Source: Mermis nigrescens
Taxonomy: Eukaryota > Nematoda > Enoplea > Mermithida > Mermithidae
Direction: 5' to 3'
DNA length: 64,000 bases
Assembly: GCA_036768485.1 (NCBI GenBank)
Contig: JAVLUZ010000548.1
Location: 434,001 to 498,000, forward strand
Part shown: positions 38,201 to 46,061 of the stretch, in pieces
How the letters are laid out: each line of letters starts with the position of its first letter
Numbering within the stretch: position 1 is the first letter of the stretch
Translations under genes and position numbers: made by a program
The notes under the pieces: model-generated
Databases searched by the model: none
Told to the model about the DNA's origin: nothing
What the model saw: only the letters and a program-made list of their open reading frames with translations

Positions 38201-41200
38201 TCAAGCTCGATTCGATATTTTCAAATTGAGCTTTTTCAAACCGTAAATAAGAAAATATTTACAGCCAATATGAAACAAAGACACCGTAAAAATACAATAA
38301 TTAGTAACAAAAGCAACTGGCATTCAACGAGCTGAAATCCTCACTTTTGCATTATGGACATTCTTAGCCGATTTATTTCTTTCTCGAGCGCTAATATATT
38401 ATCTTTTACTTCCAGCACATCAACAGAATTTTGATTTGGCATTTCCGAAGAAGATTCCGTTTTTGTCTTTCGATTTTCGACGTGATCAGCGTCCTCCCAT
38501 GGTTTACGTAGTAAAAGTTCTTTTAGCACCAGAGAAGAAATGCTATCGATACCAGCTAATCGTTTATTTAACGCATATAGAACTGAAAAGCATGAAAAGT
38601 ATTAAGTGAACTAATCATATTAAAATAAATTTCGAGAATCTCAGTACCTACCAGAAAAAAATTTCATTCAATGCATTACCTGCAGGACGAGCATTAGTCC
38701 GTTTCAGATAAGTCCGCTTGCGAATTTTGACCAGTTTCAATAACGTGTTCTCTAATTATGTCGGATTAACCTATCTAATTATAGAAAATAATAGCTGACT
38801 TACTACCGGAAAGAATTAAGATTATACCCAAGCTTATCCGGAGCAACAAACTGCACAGAATCGCTCATTTAAGTCAAGGGAACTTTTCATAGCTGTTATC
38901 TAAAAAATGAGAACAAAAGAGCGACATGGAATAGCCAGACACTCTAAATCTCCCGAAAATCGTCCACTAGTACCGAATTGAGCAGATAGAAAATAAAAAA
39001 GCGTTCATAAAAAAAATCTTTCTTAAATTCACAGGCGGAAGTGCGTATGCACGAAGTGGACAATCAACTATGTTATAATTTCAAATTTTCTCTTTGGTCT
39101 CTTCATTTGAATTTTCAATTATTTTTGCTTAATATATCAATTTTCGTTCTTCCAAGGATCTGAATTCGAAATCACTGCCATACTACTAAATAGGGGTGGG
39201 ACTAGCACTGGCATCGGCGCCAGGAAGTCTAACACCGGCCGGTGCCACTGTGGCACCGGCGCCGGTGCTAGATAGTAAATGCATAAGTATATTTGAGCGA
39301 ATAATCTTGAGTGTTTCTCCAACGATTTAGTTTTTATCCCACTATTTAATATCTGGGATGAATAAATTAAAACATTATTACTCGTTAAGCTCAACTGATG
39401 TTAATATATCTTTCTGATAGACGTTTGGTTCATCAGTTGAGCAAATCATAAATATTCCTAAGTCAAATCAAGAATTGGCTACTTGACTTAGTAGAAATTA
39501 TGTAGTTAAGTACTGAAAACAAAATTCTAGATTGATTTGCTATGAACACTATATTTAGCAGACATTAAGATTTGTGAATAGCTAAAACCGATAAAATACC
39601 GCTGTGCATGCAAGCATATGTCCTTGTTGGAGTGGATTAGTGGCATATGACTCAAAGACTGGCTACCACACGTGGGCGTGAGGGGGGAGTATGCACCCCC
39701 AGAAGTTTGAATATTCTCCAGAATTCAATTCTTAAAAGTTTTTTTTGTTTTTTTTCCGCAATTTTTTGATGCCATTGGATAGTATTGGATGAAAAACGTT
39801 GAAAAATAGTGTTTTTTCGACATACCACCATTTTTAAGACCATTTTTTGACTTTTGAAAAATCTTGCACCCCACAGAATTTAGTTGCTGCCCATCTATGC
39901 TGGCTACTGATACCGAGTCCCGAAAAATGCGACTGATCACAATTTTCTATTTTCCGAGAAAATTTTGAAAATAAACAGTTTTGTGATTTTATCGATCTTC
40001 TCGGTCAAGGTATCAACTTTTGGCGCCTTGCACCAAATAGCCATTGGCAAATATTATGTGATGAATCTTACGCGGATCTGCATTAGTGTCACATACGACA
40101 CCTTTTAAAAATGTTCGTACACAAAAGATAGCCTTATGTTGGCACCGGCAAAAAAAGTGGCACCGATGCACCTCTACTACTTAATTGTTTTTTTCTTCAG
40201 AGGTTAGTCGCATGCTATTACCAAGAATTAGATATCCACAAAGTAAATTTGGTTTTAACGTGATCAGCGTCCTCCCATGGTTTACGTAGTAAAAGTTCTT
40301 TTAGCACCAGAGAAGAAATGCTATCGATACCAGCTAATCGTTTATTTAACGCATATAGAACTGAAAAGCATGAAAAGTATTAAGTGAACTAATCATATTA
40401 AAATAAATTTCGAGAATCTCAGTACCTACCAGAAAAAAATTTCATTCAATGCATTACCTGCAGGACGAGCATTAGTCCGTTTCAGATAAGTCCGCTTGCG
40501 AATTTTGACCAGTTTCAATAACGTGTTCTCTAATTATGTCGGATTAACCTATCTAATTATAGAAAATAATAGCTGACTTACTACCGGAAAGAATTAAGAT
40601 TATACCCAAGCTTATCCGGAGCAACAAACTGCACAGAATCGCTCATTTAAGTCAAGGGAACTTTTCATAGCTGTTATCTAAAAAATGAGAACAAAAGAGC
40701 GACATGGAATAGCCAGACACTCTAAATCTCCCGAAAATCGTCCACTAGTACCGAATTGAGCAGATAGAAAATAAAAAAGCGTTCATAAAAAAAATCTTTC
40801 TTAAATTCACAGGCGGAAGTGCGTATGCACGAAGTGGACAATCAACTATGTTATAATTTCAAATTTTCTCTTTGGTCTCTTCATTTGAATTTTCAATTAT
40901 TTTTGCTTAATATATCAATTTTCGTTCTTCCAAGGATCTGAATTCGAAATCACTGCCATACTACTAAATAGGGGTGGGACTAGCACTGGCATCGGCGCCA
41001 GGAAGTCTAACACCGGCCGGTGCCACTGTGGCACCGGCGCCGGTGCTAGATAGTAAATGCATAAGTATATTTGAGCGAATAATCTTGAGTGTTTCTCCAA
41101 CGATTTAGTTTTTATCCCACTATTTAATATCTGGGATGAATAAATTAAAACATTATTACTCGTTAAGCTCAACTGATGTTAATATATCTTTCTGATAGAC

Positions 41201-43438
41201 GTTTGGTTCATCAGTTGAGCAAATCATAAATATTCCTAAGTCAAATCAAGAATTGGCTACTTGACTTAGTAGAAATTATGTAGTTAAGTACTGAAAACAA
41301 AATTCTAGATTGATTTGCTATGAACACTATATTTAGCAGACATTAAGATTTGTGAATAGCTAAAACCGATAAAATACCGCTGTGCATGCAAGCATATGTC
41401 CTTGTTGGAGTGGATTAGTGGCATATGACTCAAAGACTGGCTACCACACGTGGGCGTGAGGGGGGAGTATGCACCCCCAGAAGTTTGAATATTCCCCAGA
41501 ATTCAATTTTTAAAAGTTTTTTTGTTTTTTTTCCGCAATTTTTTGATGCCATTGGATAGTATTGGATGAAAAACGTTGAAAAATAGTGTTTTTTCGACAT
41601 ACCACCATTTTTAAGACCATTTTTTGACTTTTGAAAAATCTTGCACCCCACAGAATTTAGTTGCTGCCCATCTATGCTGGCTACTAATACCGAGTCCCGA
41701 AAATGCGACTGATCACAATTTTCTATTTTCTGAGAAAACTTTGAAAATAAACAGTTTTGTGATTTTATCGATCTTCTCGGTCAAGGTATCAACTTTTGGC
41801 GCCTTGCACCAAATAGCCATTGGCAAATATTATGTGATGAATCTTACGCGGATCTGCATTAGTGTCACATACGACACCTTTTAAAAATGTTCGTACACAA
41901 AAGATAGCCTTATGTTGGCACCGGCAAAAAAAGTGGCACCGATGCACCTCTACTACTTAATTGTTTTTTTCTTCAGAGGTTAGTCGCATGCTATTACCAA
42001 GAATTAGATATCCACAAAGTAAATTTGGTTTTAACCAAACCACTTTTAATGTTAGACATTTTTACACTAGGTATATATATATATATATATAAATGAATTT
42101 TTTATCGTAGAAAAGTTTTCCTAGTCAACTTCGTACGTGTAAACTAACACTTGAGGCTAAAAAGCAGAATTAAAGCGTTTAAGAACAATTTTTTAGATGA
42201 AAATCGAAAATTTTCGGAAATTCTCGTTGATTTTCGTAAAAACGACTAAAAAGCTGCAAGAAAGTGCAATAATTTTTGTATTAAAACCTAAATTAAATTA
42301 GAGTAAAATTAAAAATTCCATTTCATAATTTCTGATCATTTAATGAATTTTCGCAGAAAAGTATCCATTGCCATCTGATTCTGGCTTTAACCCATTTTTT
42401 CCAGGAAATTTCCCCTTCTTCTCTTTCGCGGGATGTTTGTGACCTCAGACCCCCATGTGCATGTCTGAATTGGAGTGGGTCCGAGCAGAGTCCGGGGAAC
42501 CATGAATATAGAGCATTTAAATATCAAATGGTAACGTTTAAATTTGGAGGAATCAGTAAAATATTGAGTCAAATTTTACCCAAAAATAGTAAATTAGTAA
42601 GGAAGTTATCAAAAAGGCTAATGAAACAGACAAAAATATTTGTATCAAAAATGCAAAAAAGGAGAAGCTATCAATCATACTTATGTATTATCTTAAAACA
42701 CATTTGGTCATTATGAGGTTGGACAACAAGAAATATGCGAAGCAAGTAAAAATTTGGCAAGACTTTTTGAATTTTTTTAAAATTTTTTTTGTGTTTTTTT
42801 CGAATTTTTTTGAAGCCAATGGAAAGTATTCGATGAGAAACGTTGGAAAATGGTGTTTTTCGCCATACCATTATTTTTAAAAACCATTTTTTGACCTTTG
42901 AAAAATCTTGCACACCCCAGAAATTTAGTGCTGCCCACCTATGTTTAAGACTGAGTTTTATGATAAAAAAGTGAAAATCTCATGGAAGCACAATTTACAT
43001 TAGTTTTGAGTACTTGTCGATTCCGAATTTGAATTTCTAGAAGGCGGGAGACGTGTAAAACCCAACTTTTTCGGAAAAATAGAGCGAAATAGATACAATG
43101 TCGGTAGTTATGTCTAAACCATCAGCGCTCTCAGTCTGAGGAGCCTAACGTATCATAATTTTTCAAAATTATATCTGAAACTTTTGTCTTTCAAAAGGGA
43201 ATTAGAAAACTTAAAGCTGTATCGGAAAACCCATTTTTCTTTTTTCACACAAACTTTCATTTTTACGTCATGCAATGCCGCTCTTTGGTTTGCATGGTGC
43301 AAAAAATCTTGACAATACTATTAACATATTTTCTGCATTGTTGATTTTCGTGATAATATAAAACTTACCAATGACGACCGAAACCACTGCAAGGAGCCCC
43401 AAAAGCCATATCTGATAACGGAAACGAGTCTTTGTCAT
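23287..43438 (-). CDS. UXS1: UDP-glucuronate decarboxylase 1 (UDP-xylose synthase)
   Basis: Nine exons, minus strand: 43438-43369, 38582-38345, 36652-36598, 33675-33495, 31253-30967, 29667-29548, 28635-28473, 27331-27228 and 23379-23287, 1311 nt for 436 aa; every junction is GT-AG and in phase. The enzyme converts UDP-glucuronate to UDP-xylose with bound NAD in the ER/Golgi lumen, for proteoglycan linkers. Residues 1-23 ([20 protein letters not shown]...) form a basic start and signal anchor; about 80-103 is a coiled coil. Then comes the extended SDR fold: NAD motif GGSGFVG at 124-130, STSEVYGDP at 230-238, catalytic Y260-x3-K264, [17 protein letters not shown] in exon 6 and NLGNPEE in exon 7. 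The end lacks the basic tail of the vertebrate enzyme. Exon 1 is assigned from position, phase and signal anchor, not close homology. Exon 2 and intron 1 are hit by a tandem duplication. Confidence 0.93.
23414..23540 (+). repeat. truncated AGCGGATTTAG-family end
   Basis: CAGCGGATTTAAGGGGAGG, then a GC-rich stretch and CCCAAAACAATTGGCGAAATAAAG, resembles the left end of the element at 20881 and the fragment at 52315. No right end or target duplication was found. It lies in the last UXS1 intron. Confidence 0.45.
24233..24445 (-). pseudogene. hAT transposase C-terminal tail remnant
   Basis: The minus strand encodes [20 protein letters not shown], matching the family pattern L-x-P-x-N-V-x-K-L-x-F-L-K-x-N-L near the end of many hAT transposases. 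After a frameshift comes a very acidic end ([20 protein letters not shown]... ending SSASSD, stop at 24233). The upstream dimerisation core is not visible. Confidence 0.6.
25230..25330 (+). repeat. fragment of the TTTTTTTGTA-family MITE
   Basis: CATCTTTGTACATGTACAAA and the end CTTGTACAAAAAAAATCCTG match the right 100 bp of the element at 63138-63498. No left end or target duplication was identified. Confidence 0.55.
25630..26205 (+). mobile_element. CR1/Jockey-type non-LTR retrotransposon, 3' end
   Basis: The frame from about 25690 reads [20 protein letters not shown], later [19 protein letters not shown], and ends [18 protein letters not shown] and a stop at 26023. This is the usual C-terminal end of CR1/Jockey-class ORF2 (RT thumb and tail). 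The element ends with TAATTTG-type short repeats near 26190-26205, a typical non-LTR 3' end. Sequence before 25690 is frameshifted (SVEGV, then RRFTKRL), so the copy is 5'-truncated and dead. A close relative is at 61601-63925. Confidence 0.8.
26840..27227. other. UXS1 intron 8, unassigned
   Basis: No repeat or reading frame of note was seen between the MITE end and UXS1 exon 8 (27228-27331). Confidence 0.4.
27574..28184. mobile_element. CATGCACAGCATGG-family MITE containing a second MITE
   Basis: The left end is CATACATGTGCAGCATGG and the right end AAGAACACGTATG. The flanks CATGCGAG (27566-27573) and CGTACGAG (28185-28192) agree at 6 of 8. A hairpin with a GAG loop, GGCGCGAGGCGCC, lies at 27774-27786. 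A CATACGTGGGC-family element (27920-28160) is inserted in its right third. Confidence 0.65.
27920..28160. mobile_element. CATACGTGGGC-family hAT-like MITE, nested
   Basis: Flanks GTTGGAAC (27912-27919) and GTCGGAAC (28161-28168) agree at 7 of 8. The ends CACACCTGGGCGTGGGG and GCTGCCCACGTATG are inverted repeats. It is 241 bp, with the same TTTTTTGATGCCAATG core as the other copies. Confidence 0.8.
28636..29083. other. UXS1 intron 6 (right of exon 7), unassigned
   Basis: AT-rich intron with no recognised repeat or reading frame before the MITE at 29084. Confidence 0.35.
29084..29487. mobile_element. CATGCACAGCATGG-family MITE
   Basis: The element starts CTGACATGCACAGCC and ends AAGATCAAGTATG, flanked by TGTATTAG (29076-29083) and CGTATTAT (29488-29495), 6 of 8 identical. 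A degenerate hairpin GGCGCAAAACGCC lies near 29294. It is 404 bp, ending only 60 bp from the UXS1 exon 6 donor (29548). Confidence 0.65.
29931..29998 (+). repeat. 30-bp tandem repeat
   Basis: The unit AAAGAATTATGAAACAATAT followed by AAATACATAG occurs about 2.2 times in tandem, in a purine-rich stretch of UXS1 intron 5. Confidence 0.7.
30347..30576. mobile_element. CATACATGTAACG-family MITE
   Basis: The left end is TTCATGTAACAGGGGG and the right end GCCGTTACAGGAATG. The interior holds CCAAAAATTGGAGGTCATTTACC and TTTTTGGCCGTTTTT-like blocks shared, inverted, with 34546 and 46676. The flanking duplication is degraded (about 5 of 8). Confidence 0.5.
32345..32712. mobile_element. CATGCACAGCATGG-family MITE, right end eroded
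   Basis: The left end is CAGACATGGACAGCATGGG. The interior matches the other copies, including the variant hairpin GGCGTAAAGCGCC near 32573. The right end (TTAAGATCTCC) is diverged and no clear target duplication was found. Confidence 0.6.
32937..33071. mobile_element. pogo/Tigger-like MITE
   Basis: Inverted termini CAGTCGAACTCGGATAATG and CATTATCCAAGTTCGACTG (reverse complement CAGTCGAACTTGGATAATG) differ at one position over 19 bp. Internal GGATAATGCACAC words repeat. The CAGTCGAACxxxGATAA-type terminus is characteristic of pogo/Tigger-class MITEs. It is 135 bp. The expected TA duplication is clear on the right (TA at 33072) but not on the left. Confidence 0.65.
33829..34507 (-). mobile_element. 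TTTTTTTGTA-family MITE with internal duplication
   Basis: The ends are CAGTGTTTTTTGTACAAGG and AAAAAACACTG, flanked by GTCTAAGA and ATCTGAGA (33821-33828, 34508-34515; 6 of 8). About 300 bp of the interior is present twice in tandem: the ATTTTTGTGT/GTATAATATAGTATAGCAGCG block near 33905 recurs near 34149. This explains a length of 679 bp against 361 bp for the 63138 copy. A perfect hairpin is at 34284-34296. Confidence 0.7.
34546..35211. mobile_element. CATACATGTAACG-family MITE split by a nested MITE
   Basis: The element starts CATACATGTAACGACC and ends TTATATGCATG. Its flanks CCCCTGAG (34538-34545) and CCCCTTAG (35212-35219) agree at 7 of 8. A TTTTTTTGTA-family element interrupts it at 34681-35117. 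Confidence 0.7.
34681..35117 (-). mobile_element. TTTTTTTGTA-family MITE, nested
   Basis: The ends are TTTTTTTTGTACAAGG and ACCAAAAACACTG. Flanks GGAAGGGG and GAGAGGGG agree at 6 of 8. It contains a GAG-loop hairpin (34885-34897) and a perfect hairpin core (34975-34987). Confidence 0.65.
35372..35445 (+). repeat. solo GC-rich hAT-type terminus
   Basis: TTAGTGATGTCCTGGGCAC followed by GGGCCGGTGCCAGGCTGG and GTACCGGCGCAGGTGC resembles the ends of the GC-palindrome hAT elements at 12651 and 39191. No matching second terminus was found nearby. Confidence 0.45.
36120..36482. mobile_element. CATGCACAGCATGG-family MITE, left end missing
   Basis: The interior (CGTCAAAAACATCGTTTTTC, GAG-loop hairpin GGCGCGAGGCGCC at 36275-36287) and right end AAGATCATGTATG match the family. 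The left end is replaced by unrelated AT-rich sequence. It ends about 115 bp from UXS1 exon 3. Confidence 0.6.
37172..37683. mobile_element. hAT-like MITE, CAGGGGCGTAACCC end
   Basis: The left end CAGGGGCGTAACCCGG and the right end (reverse complement CAGGGCCCGAC) are consistent with hAT-type termini. The flanking octamers CCTTCATG and CCTACACA agree at only 5 of 8. A perfect hairpin GGCGCGAAGCGCC is at 37481-37493. It is 512 bp, in UXS1 intron 2. Confidence 0.5.
38804..38863 (-). other. UXS1: candidate 60-nt cassette exon of UXS1 (hydrophobic)
   Basis: On the minus strand an AG (ending at 38864) precedes 60 nt and a strong donor, GTAAGT (from 38803). Placed between UXS1 exons 1 and 2 it is phase 1 at both edges and reads [19 protein letters not shown], a membrane-like run. 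It could lengthen or replace part of the signal anchor. An exact second copy is at 40580-40640. Against it: no polypyrimidine-rich acceptor, and exon 1 already supplies an anchor that joins exon 2 in phase. Confidence 0.3.
39191..40176. mobile_element. hAT-like element with GGCACCGG arrays (copy 1)
   Basis: The flanks CTACTAAA (39183-39190) and CTACTTAA (40177-40184) agree at 7 of 8. The termini TAGGGGTGGGACTAGC and GGCACCGATGCACCTCTA are inverted repeats, with GCCGGTGCC/GGCACCGGCGCCGGTGCC palindromes beside them. A CATACGTGGGC MITE is nested at 39667-39899. No transposase is recognisable. Confidence 0.75.
39667..39899. mobile_element. CATACGTGGGC-family MITE, TSD CTGGCTAC (copy 1)
   Basis: A perfect 8-bp duplication CTGGCTAC flanks it (39659-39666 and 39900-39907). 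The ends are CACACGTGGGCGTG and GCTGCCCATCTATG. It is 233 bp. Confidence 0.85.
40258..40360 (-). pseudogene. partial duplicate of UXS1 exon 2
   Basis: It encodes [20 protein letters not shown] then [13 protein letters not shown], identical to the start of UXS1 exon 2, with its acceptor intact. The 3' part and normal donor are missing. The junction creates CAC|GTTAAAA, a possible weak donor. Inclusion before the real exon 2 would shift the frame, so it should be skipped or be harmful. Confidence 0.85.
40969..41952. mobile_element. hAT-like element with GGCACCGG arrays (copy 2, by duplication)
   Basis: This is the duplicated copy of the element at 39191-40176, present through segmental duplication rather than a fresh insertion, because the surrounding unique sequence is copied as well. 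It contains the nested MITE at 41445-41676. Confidence 0.85.
41445..41676. mobile_element. CATACGTGGGC-family MITE (copy 2, by duplication)
   Basis: Duplicated with its host element, with the same CTGGCTAC target duplication. It carries several of the few differences seen between the two duplication copies (for example ATTCCCC against ATTCTCC and a different T-run length). Confidence 0.8.
42068..42091. repeat. AT dinucleotide microsatellite
   Basis: About ten TA units, in UXS1 intron 1 just beyond the duplication. Confidence 0.8.
42760..42945. mobile_element. CATACGTGGGC-family MITE, left end missing
   Basis: AATTTTTTTGAAGCCAATGG, GAGAAACGTTGGAAA, CGCCATACCATTATTTTT and the right end GTGCTGCCCACCTATG match the family. 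The left terminus is absent, so no target duplication can be tested. Confidence 0.65.
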
Positions 43439-44403
43439 TATCGTAAAAATCAAATCTGGAGCTATAAATATCCATACAGAACGAAGATTAACAAATTTTT
43501 GTTCATTTTCATGGAACGAACATGCTCAGACGTCCGTAATCAGGCAATAACATAAGGCACGCAGCTGACCTTTTGAATTGGAGGGGGGACGAAAACTTTT
43601 ACCTCGGCTCAACAATTACTTGTAGATATGCAAAAAATAAAGGTATTTTTTTGAGCGCTTCCCAGCAAGCTTAACACATAGGACAAGGAGAAAGACAGCT
43701 TTGTTTCAATCATGTGCAAAAAATGTTCTATGTATAAATGACAAAAAAAGTGATTTCTCAACCTTACCCAAGTTCGACCCAGCAGGAAATCGTCTAGCTT
43801 GTTTTATACTCTCAATGTTAGTACATTGCGAAGAAAGGCTATAGGTATGTCCGGGAAGCAAATATACGTATTATTCAATTCTGCATAGATTAACAGGAAT
43901 TTTCAAAATTTTGACATATCAACAACGTCTCCGTTTAAGTTAGGCTTCTTGGAAGACGAAACTTACGAGTACAAACCTATACAAAAACAATAAAGCTGGC
44001 GCGAAGCGTAGAGTATTTTGGGCTTACTTTAAAAAAGTGTTAAAATATATTCTAACGGTCTTTCAAATGCGCTTAGAAAATTTTCAGTTTTTTCATTTTA
44101 GAGACCCTTGTATATAATGATCGTACTTTCAAAATTTGAAGCGAGGACTAGCCTTCCTTCTTATTTATGGCTATGTGCCTGGATAACATGGAATGAGATG
44201 ACAGAATACTCGTTTATAGCCTACGTAAAAATTCCATGTTTTCATGTTGACAACCTATCGAAGGCGCGCACTCACCAAAGCAAATTTTTTTGCTTAAGCG
44301 GGAAGAAGCATATAATCAGCTATTACTTCTATCAAAAAGATTCGATTCACTCTAAAACTTATCGCAGATTTGTATAAATTATATTAGTTGTTGAATTCAG
44401 TAT

Positions 44404-44765
44404 TCACTGCTTAATACCTTCAAAATTCATTTTTTTGCGATGCGGTTTACTGAAGATATTTTTTATAGTAATTTTTATATCTTCCGGATTACGCAAGCTA
44501 TCAAAACTTTGCATGCAAACAAGTAATTCAATCTAAAAAGACACATTCATTAAACAGACAGATGCGCTAAAATTTCATCAGTCATCATGGACAATAGTTC
44601 AAGCGAATGCGTTAAGTAACTATTGGAAGTCGAAAAGCTGAATATCAACTTTGCATGCAACTTCGGAGTGATTTCTTCGTTCAAAAACAATCTCATTAAT
44701 TCAGCAGATATTTCTTTTTTCGCGTCTAAATAAATTTTGCTTCTTATTGACACCGAAATAGTCAT
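44404..44765 (-). CDS. candidate 3' exons of an unidentified gene
   Basis: 44532-44404 (minus) follows a good acceptor (CTTTTTAG) and encodes 42 residues, IELLVCMQSFDSLRNPEDIK then ITIKNIFSKPHRKKMNFEG, ending IKQ-stop. Upstream on the same strand, 44765-44556 is open and reads like a helical repeat protein (SAELMRLFLNEEITPKLHAK, LTHSLELLSMMTDEILAHLS). Joining the two would need an implausible 23-nt intron (GTTTAA...TTTTTAG), so one of them is misassigned or the gene is broken. It lies between MCTS1 and UXS1 on the same strand. I do not recognise the family. Confidence 0.3.
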
Positions 44766-44770
44766 CTAAA

Positions 44771-45184
44771 CCCTGTTTTGTGCAAGGCCCTTTGTACACG
44801 AACAAACATGGTCCGTTTGAGTCTCTGCACGTTTTGTGCATGCAAATTTTTGGGTACTAAAATATGATACAGTAGCGTTTTCAGTGCGGTTAAACAGGGT
44901 TTATCGACCATTGCTAGCGTATTTCAGCTAATTTCCGGGTTTCTGATCGGGAAAAACTACTAAAAATTGACTCAAAACGGCGCTTTCTTTTTTAATGCAA
45001 TGTATAGGATTATAAAGATATATTAAACACGTAATTACTCATTTCGGCGCGAAGCGCCGAAAATTCTCGGGAATTTCAGACCTTTTCACAATTTTTGCCT
45101 TCAAAAATTTCAAATGATACAAGGACAGCCCCGACAAGTGTTTGTACATCGGAAAAAATCATTGCCGGATACAAAAAAAACGTG
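44771..45184 (-). mobile_element. TTTTTTTGTA-family MITE, diverged
   Basis: The left end CCTGTTTTGTGCAAGG and right end GGATACAAAAAAAACGTG are eroded inverted repeats. The perfect hairpin GGCGCGAAGCGCC is at 45046-45058. No matching flanking octamers remain, suggesting an old insertion. Confidence 0.6.
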
Positions 45185-45199
45185 ATCGGAACAATTTGC

Positions 45200-45640
45200 G
45201 TTCCGTTAACAAAGTAAAACATGGAAAATCAAACCCATTGTCATCAAAGGGAGCAGCACCCTGAATGTGTCGACGCGAATTCCAGGTAAGTCGTAGAAAA
45301 ATTTATTCAATGCAAGACAGCGACAAGCAACAACATTTGACCGCAAGCAATAATCGACAGAAGAATTATTTGAATATGATCCCTGTGGGAATGCGGGTGA
45401 AATTCGAAATAAAAAATGCATCACAATTCACAAACATACGAATAAAGCAGCTTCATATTCAAACTGGCCCATACAGTCCGAATTCGATAACAGACCTAAT
45501 TTTTTGACGACCGATTCAATTTACTCCGATGTCGAACTGCGAGGAATTTTTTTATAATCCAATGGAATATCACACAGCATTAAATTCAATTGATCCTAAA
45601 GCGATTGTAGCACAAAGTATTATTGCAAACATTTGATCCA
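45200..45640 (+). other. exon-like patch of unknown identity
   Basis: On the plus strand a stretch reading TWKIKPIVIKGSSTLNVSTR ends at a strong donor (CCAG|GTAAGT, 45284/45285). A possible acceptor at 45360 would join it in phase to FEYDPCGNAGEIRNKKCITI and about 45 further codons. A third frame (EEFFYNPMEYHTALNSIDPK...) is open to 45636. The minus strand is also open over 72 codons. Base composition is less AT-biased than the surroundings. These may be remnants of one gene; no family was recognised. Confidence 0.2.
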
Positions 45641-45702
45641 CGATGTCAAAAATTTTAGTATTTTAATTTTATAGTATGACATTGAGATAGTTACTAGCTA
45701 AC

Positions 45703-45925
45703 TATACATGTAATGGCTTGAAAATTTGGATGGGGCACAATTATTATTATTATTATGGGAAAGGGGTAAACGGCCCCCAATTTTTGGCCAAAAAAACACC
45801 TAAAACGGCCGAAAAATTCAATTTTGGTCTAAAAATAGGGGTAGGGTCAAAAAGTTTCTGGCTTTGGGAGATGAGGGACTACTAACTTCGAGTGAAAGGA
45901 ATCCCCTACCCATATTACACGTATT
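45703..45925. mobile_element. CATACATGTAACG-family MITE
   Basis: The ends TATACATGTAATGG and ATTACACGTATT are inverted repeats. Flanks TAGCTAAC and AGGCCAAC agree at 5 of 8. It contains a five-unit TTA run and CCCCCAATTTTTGGCC. It lies just downstream of the MCTS1 stop. Confidence 0.55.
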
Positions 45926-46061
45926 AGGCCAACCACTGCGACATTGGTTTTAGTTTAACACGCTCGTCCGGGCATCCTGTGCCGTCAACAAATAAAAAAG
46001 AATTGATTTCGGTTCCATAACCTCGGCGTGTCGATTGCCCGTTACTTGACTTTCTAATTGA

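Larger units (their letters stand above)
38480..40257. repeat. 1.78 kb tandem duplication, copy 1
   Basis: The segment from ACGTGATCAGCGTCC to AAATTTGGTTTTAAC is repeated head-to-tail at 40258-42035. I count about six substitutions and a few 1-2 bp indels in 1.78 kb, mostly clustered within the nested MITE and the 60 bp to its right. It contains the 5' 103 nt of UXS1 exon 2 (38480-38582), the adjoining intron and a hAT element (39191-40176). Confidence 0.95.
40258..42035. repeat. 1.78 kb tandem duplication, copy 2
   Basis: Second unit of the duplication. The breakpoint shares only 2-3 bp (AC/AAC) between the two ends, fitting end-joining or replication slippage, not recombination between long repeats. 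It carries a truncated, donor-less copy of UXS1 exon 2 (40258-40360), a second copy of the hydrophobic candidate exon and second copies of both transposons. Confidence 0.95.

Noticed and set aside
38808..38871. Separate UXS1 start exon reading [14 protein letters not shown]
   Set aside because: This ATG frame meets a stop just after the putative donor region and is out of phase with exon 2; the 43438 ATG joins exon 2 in phase and supplies a signal anchor.
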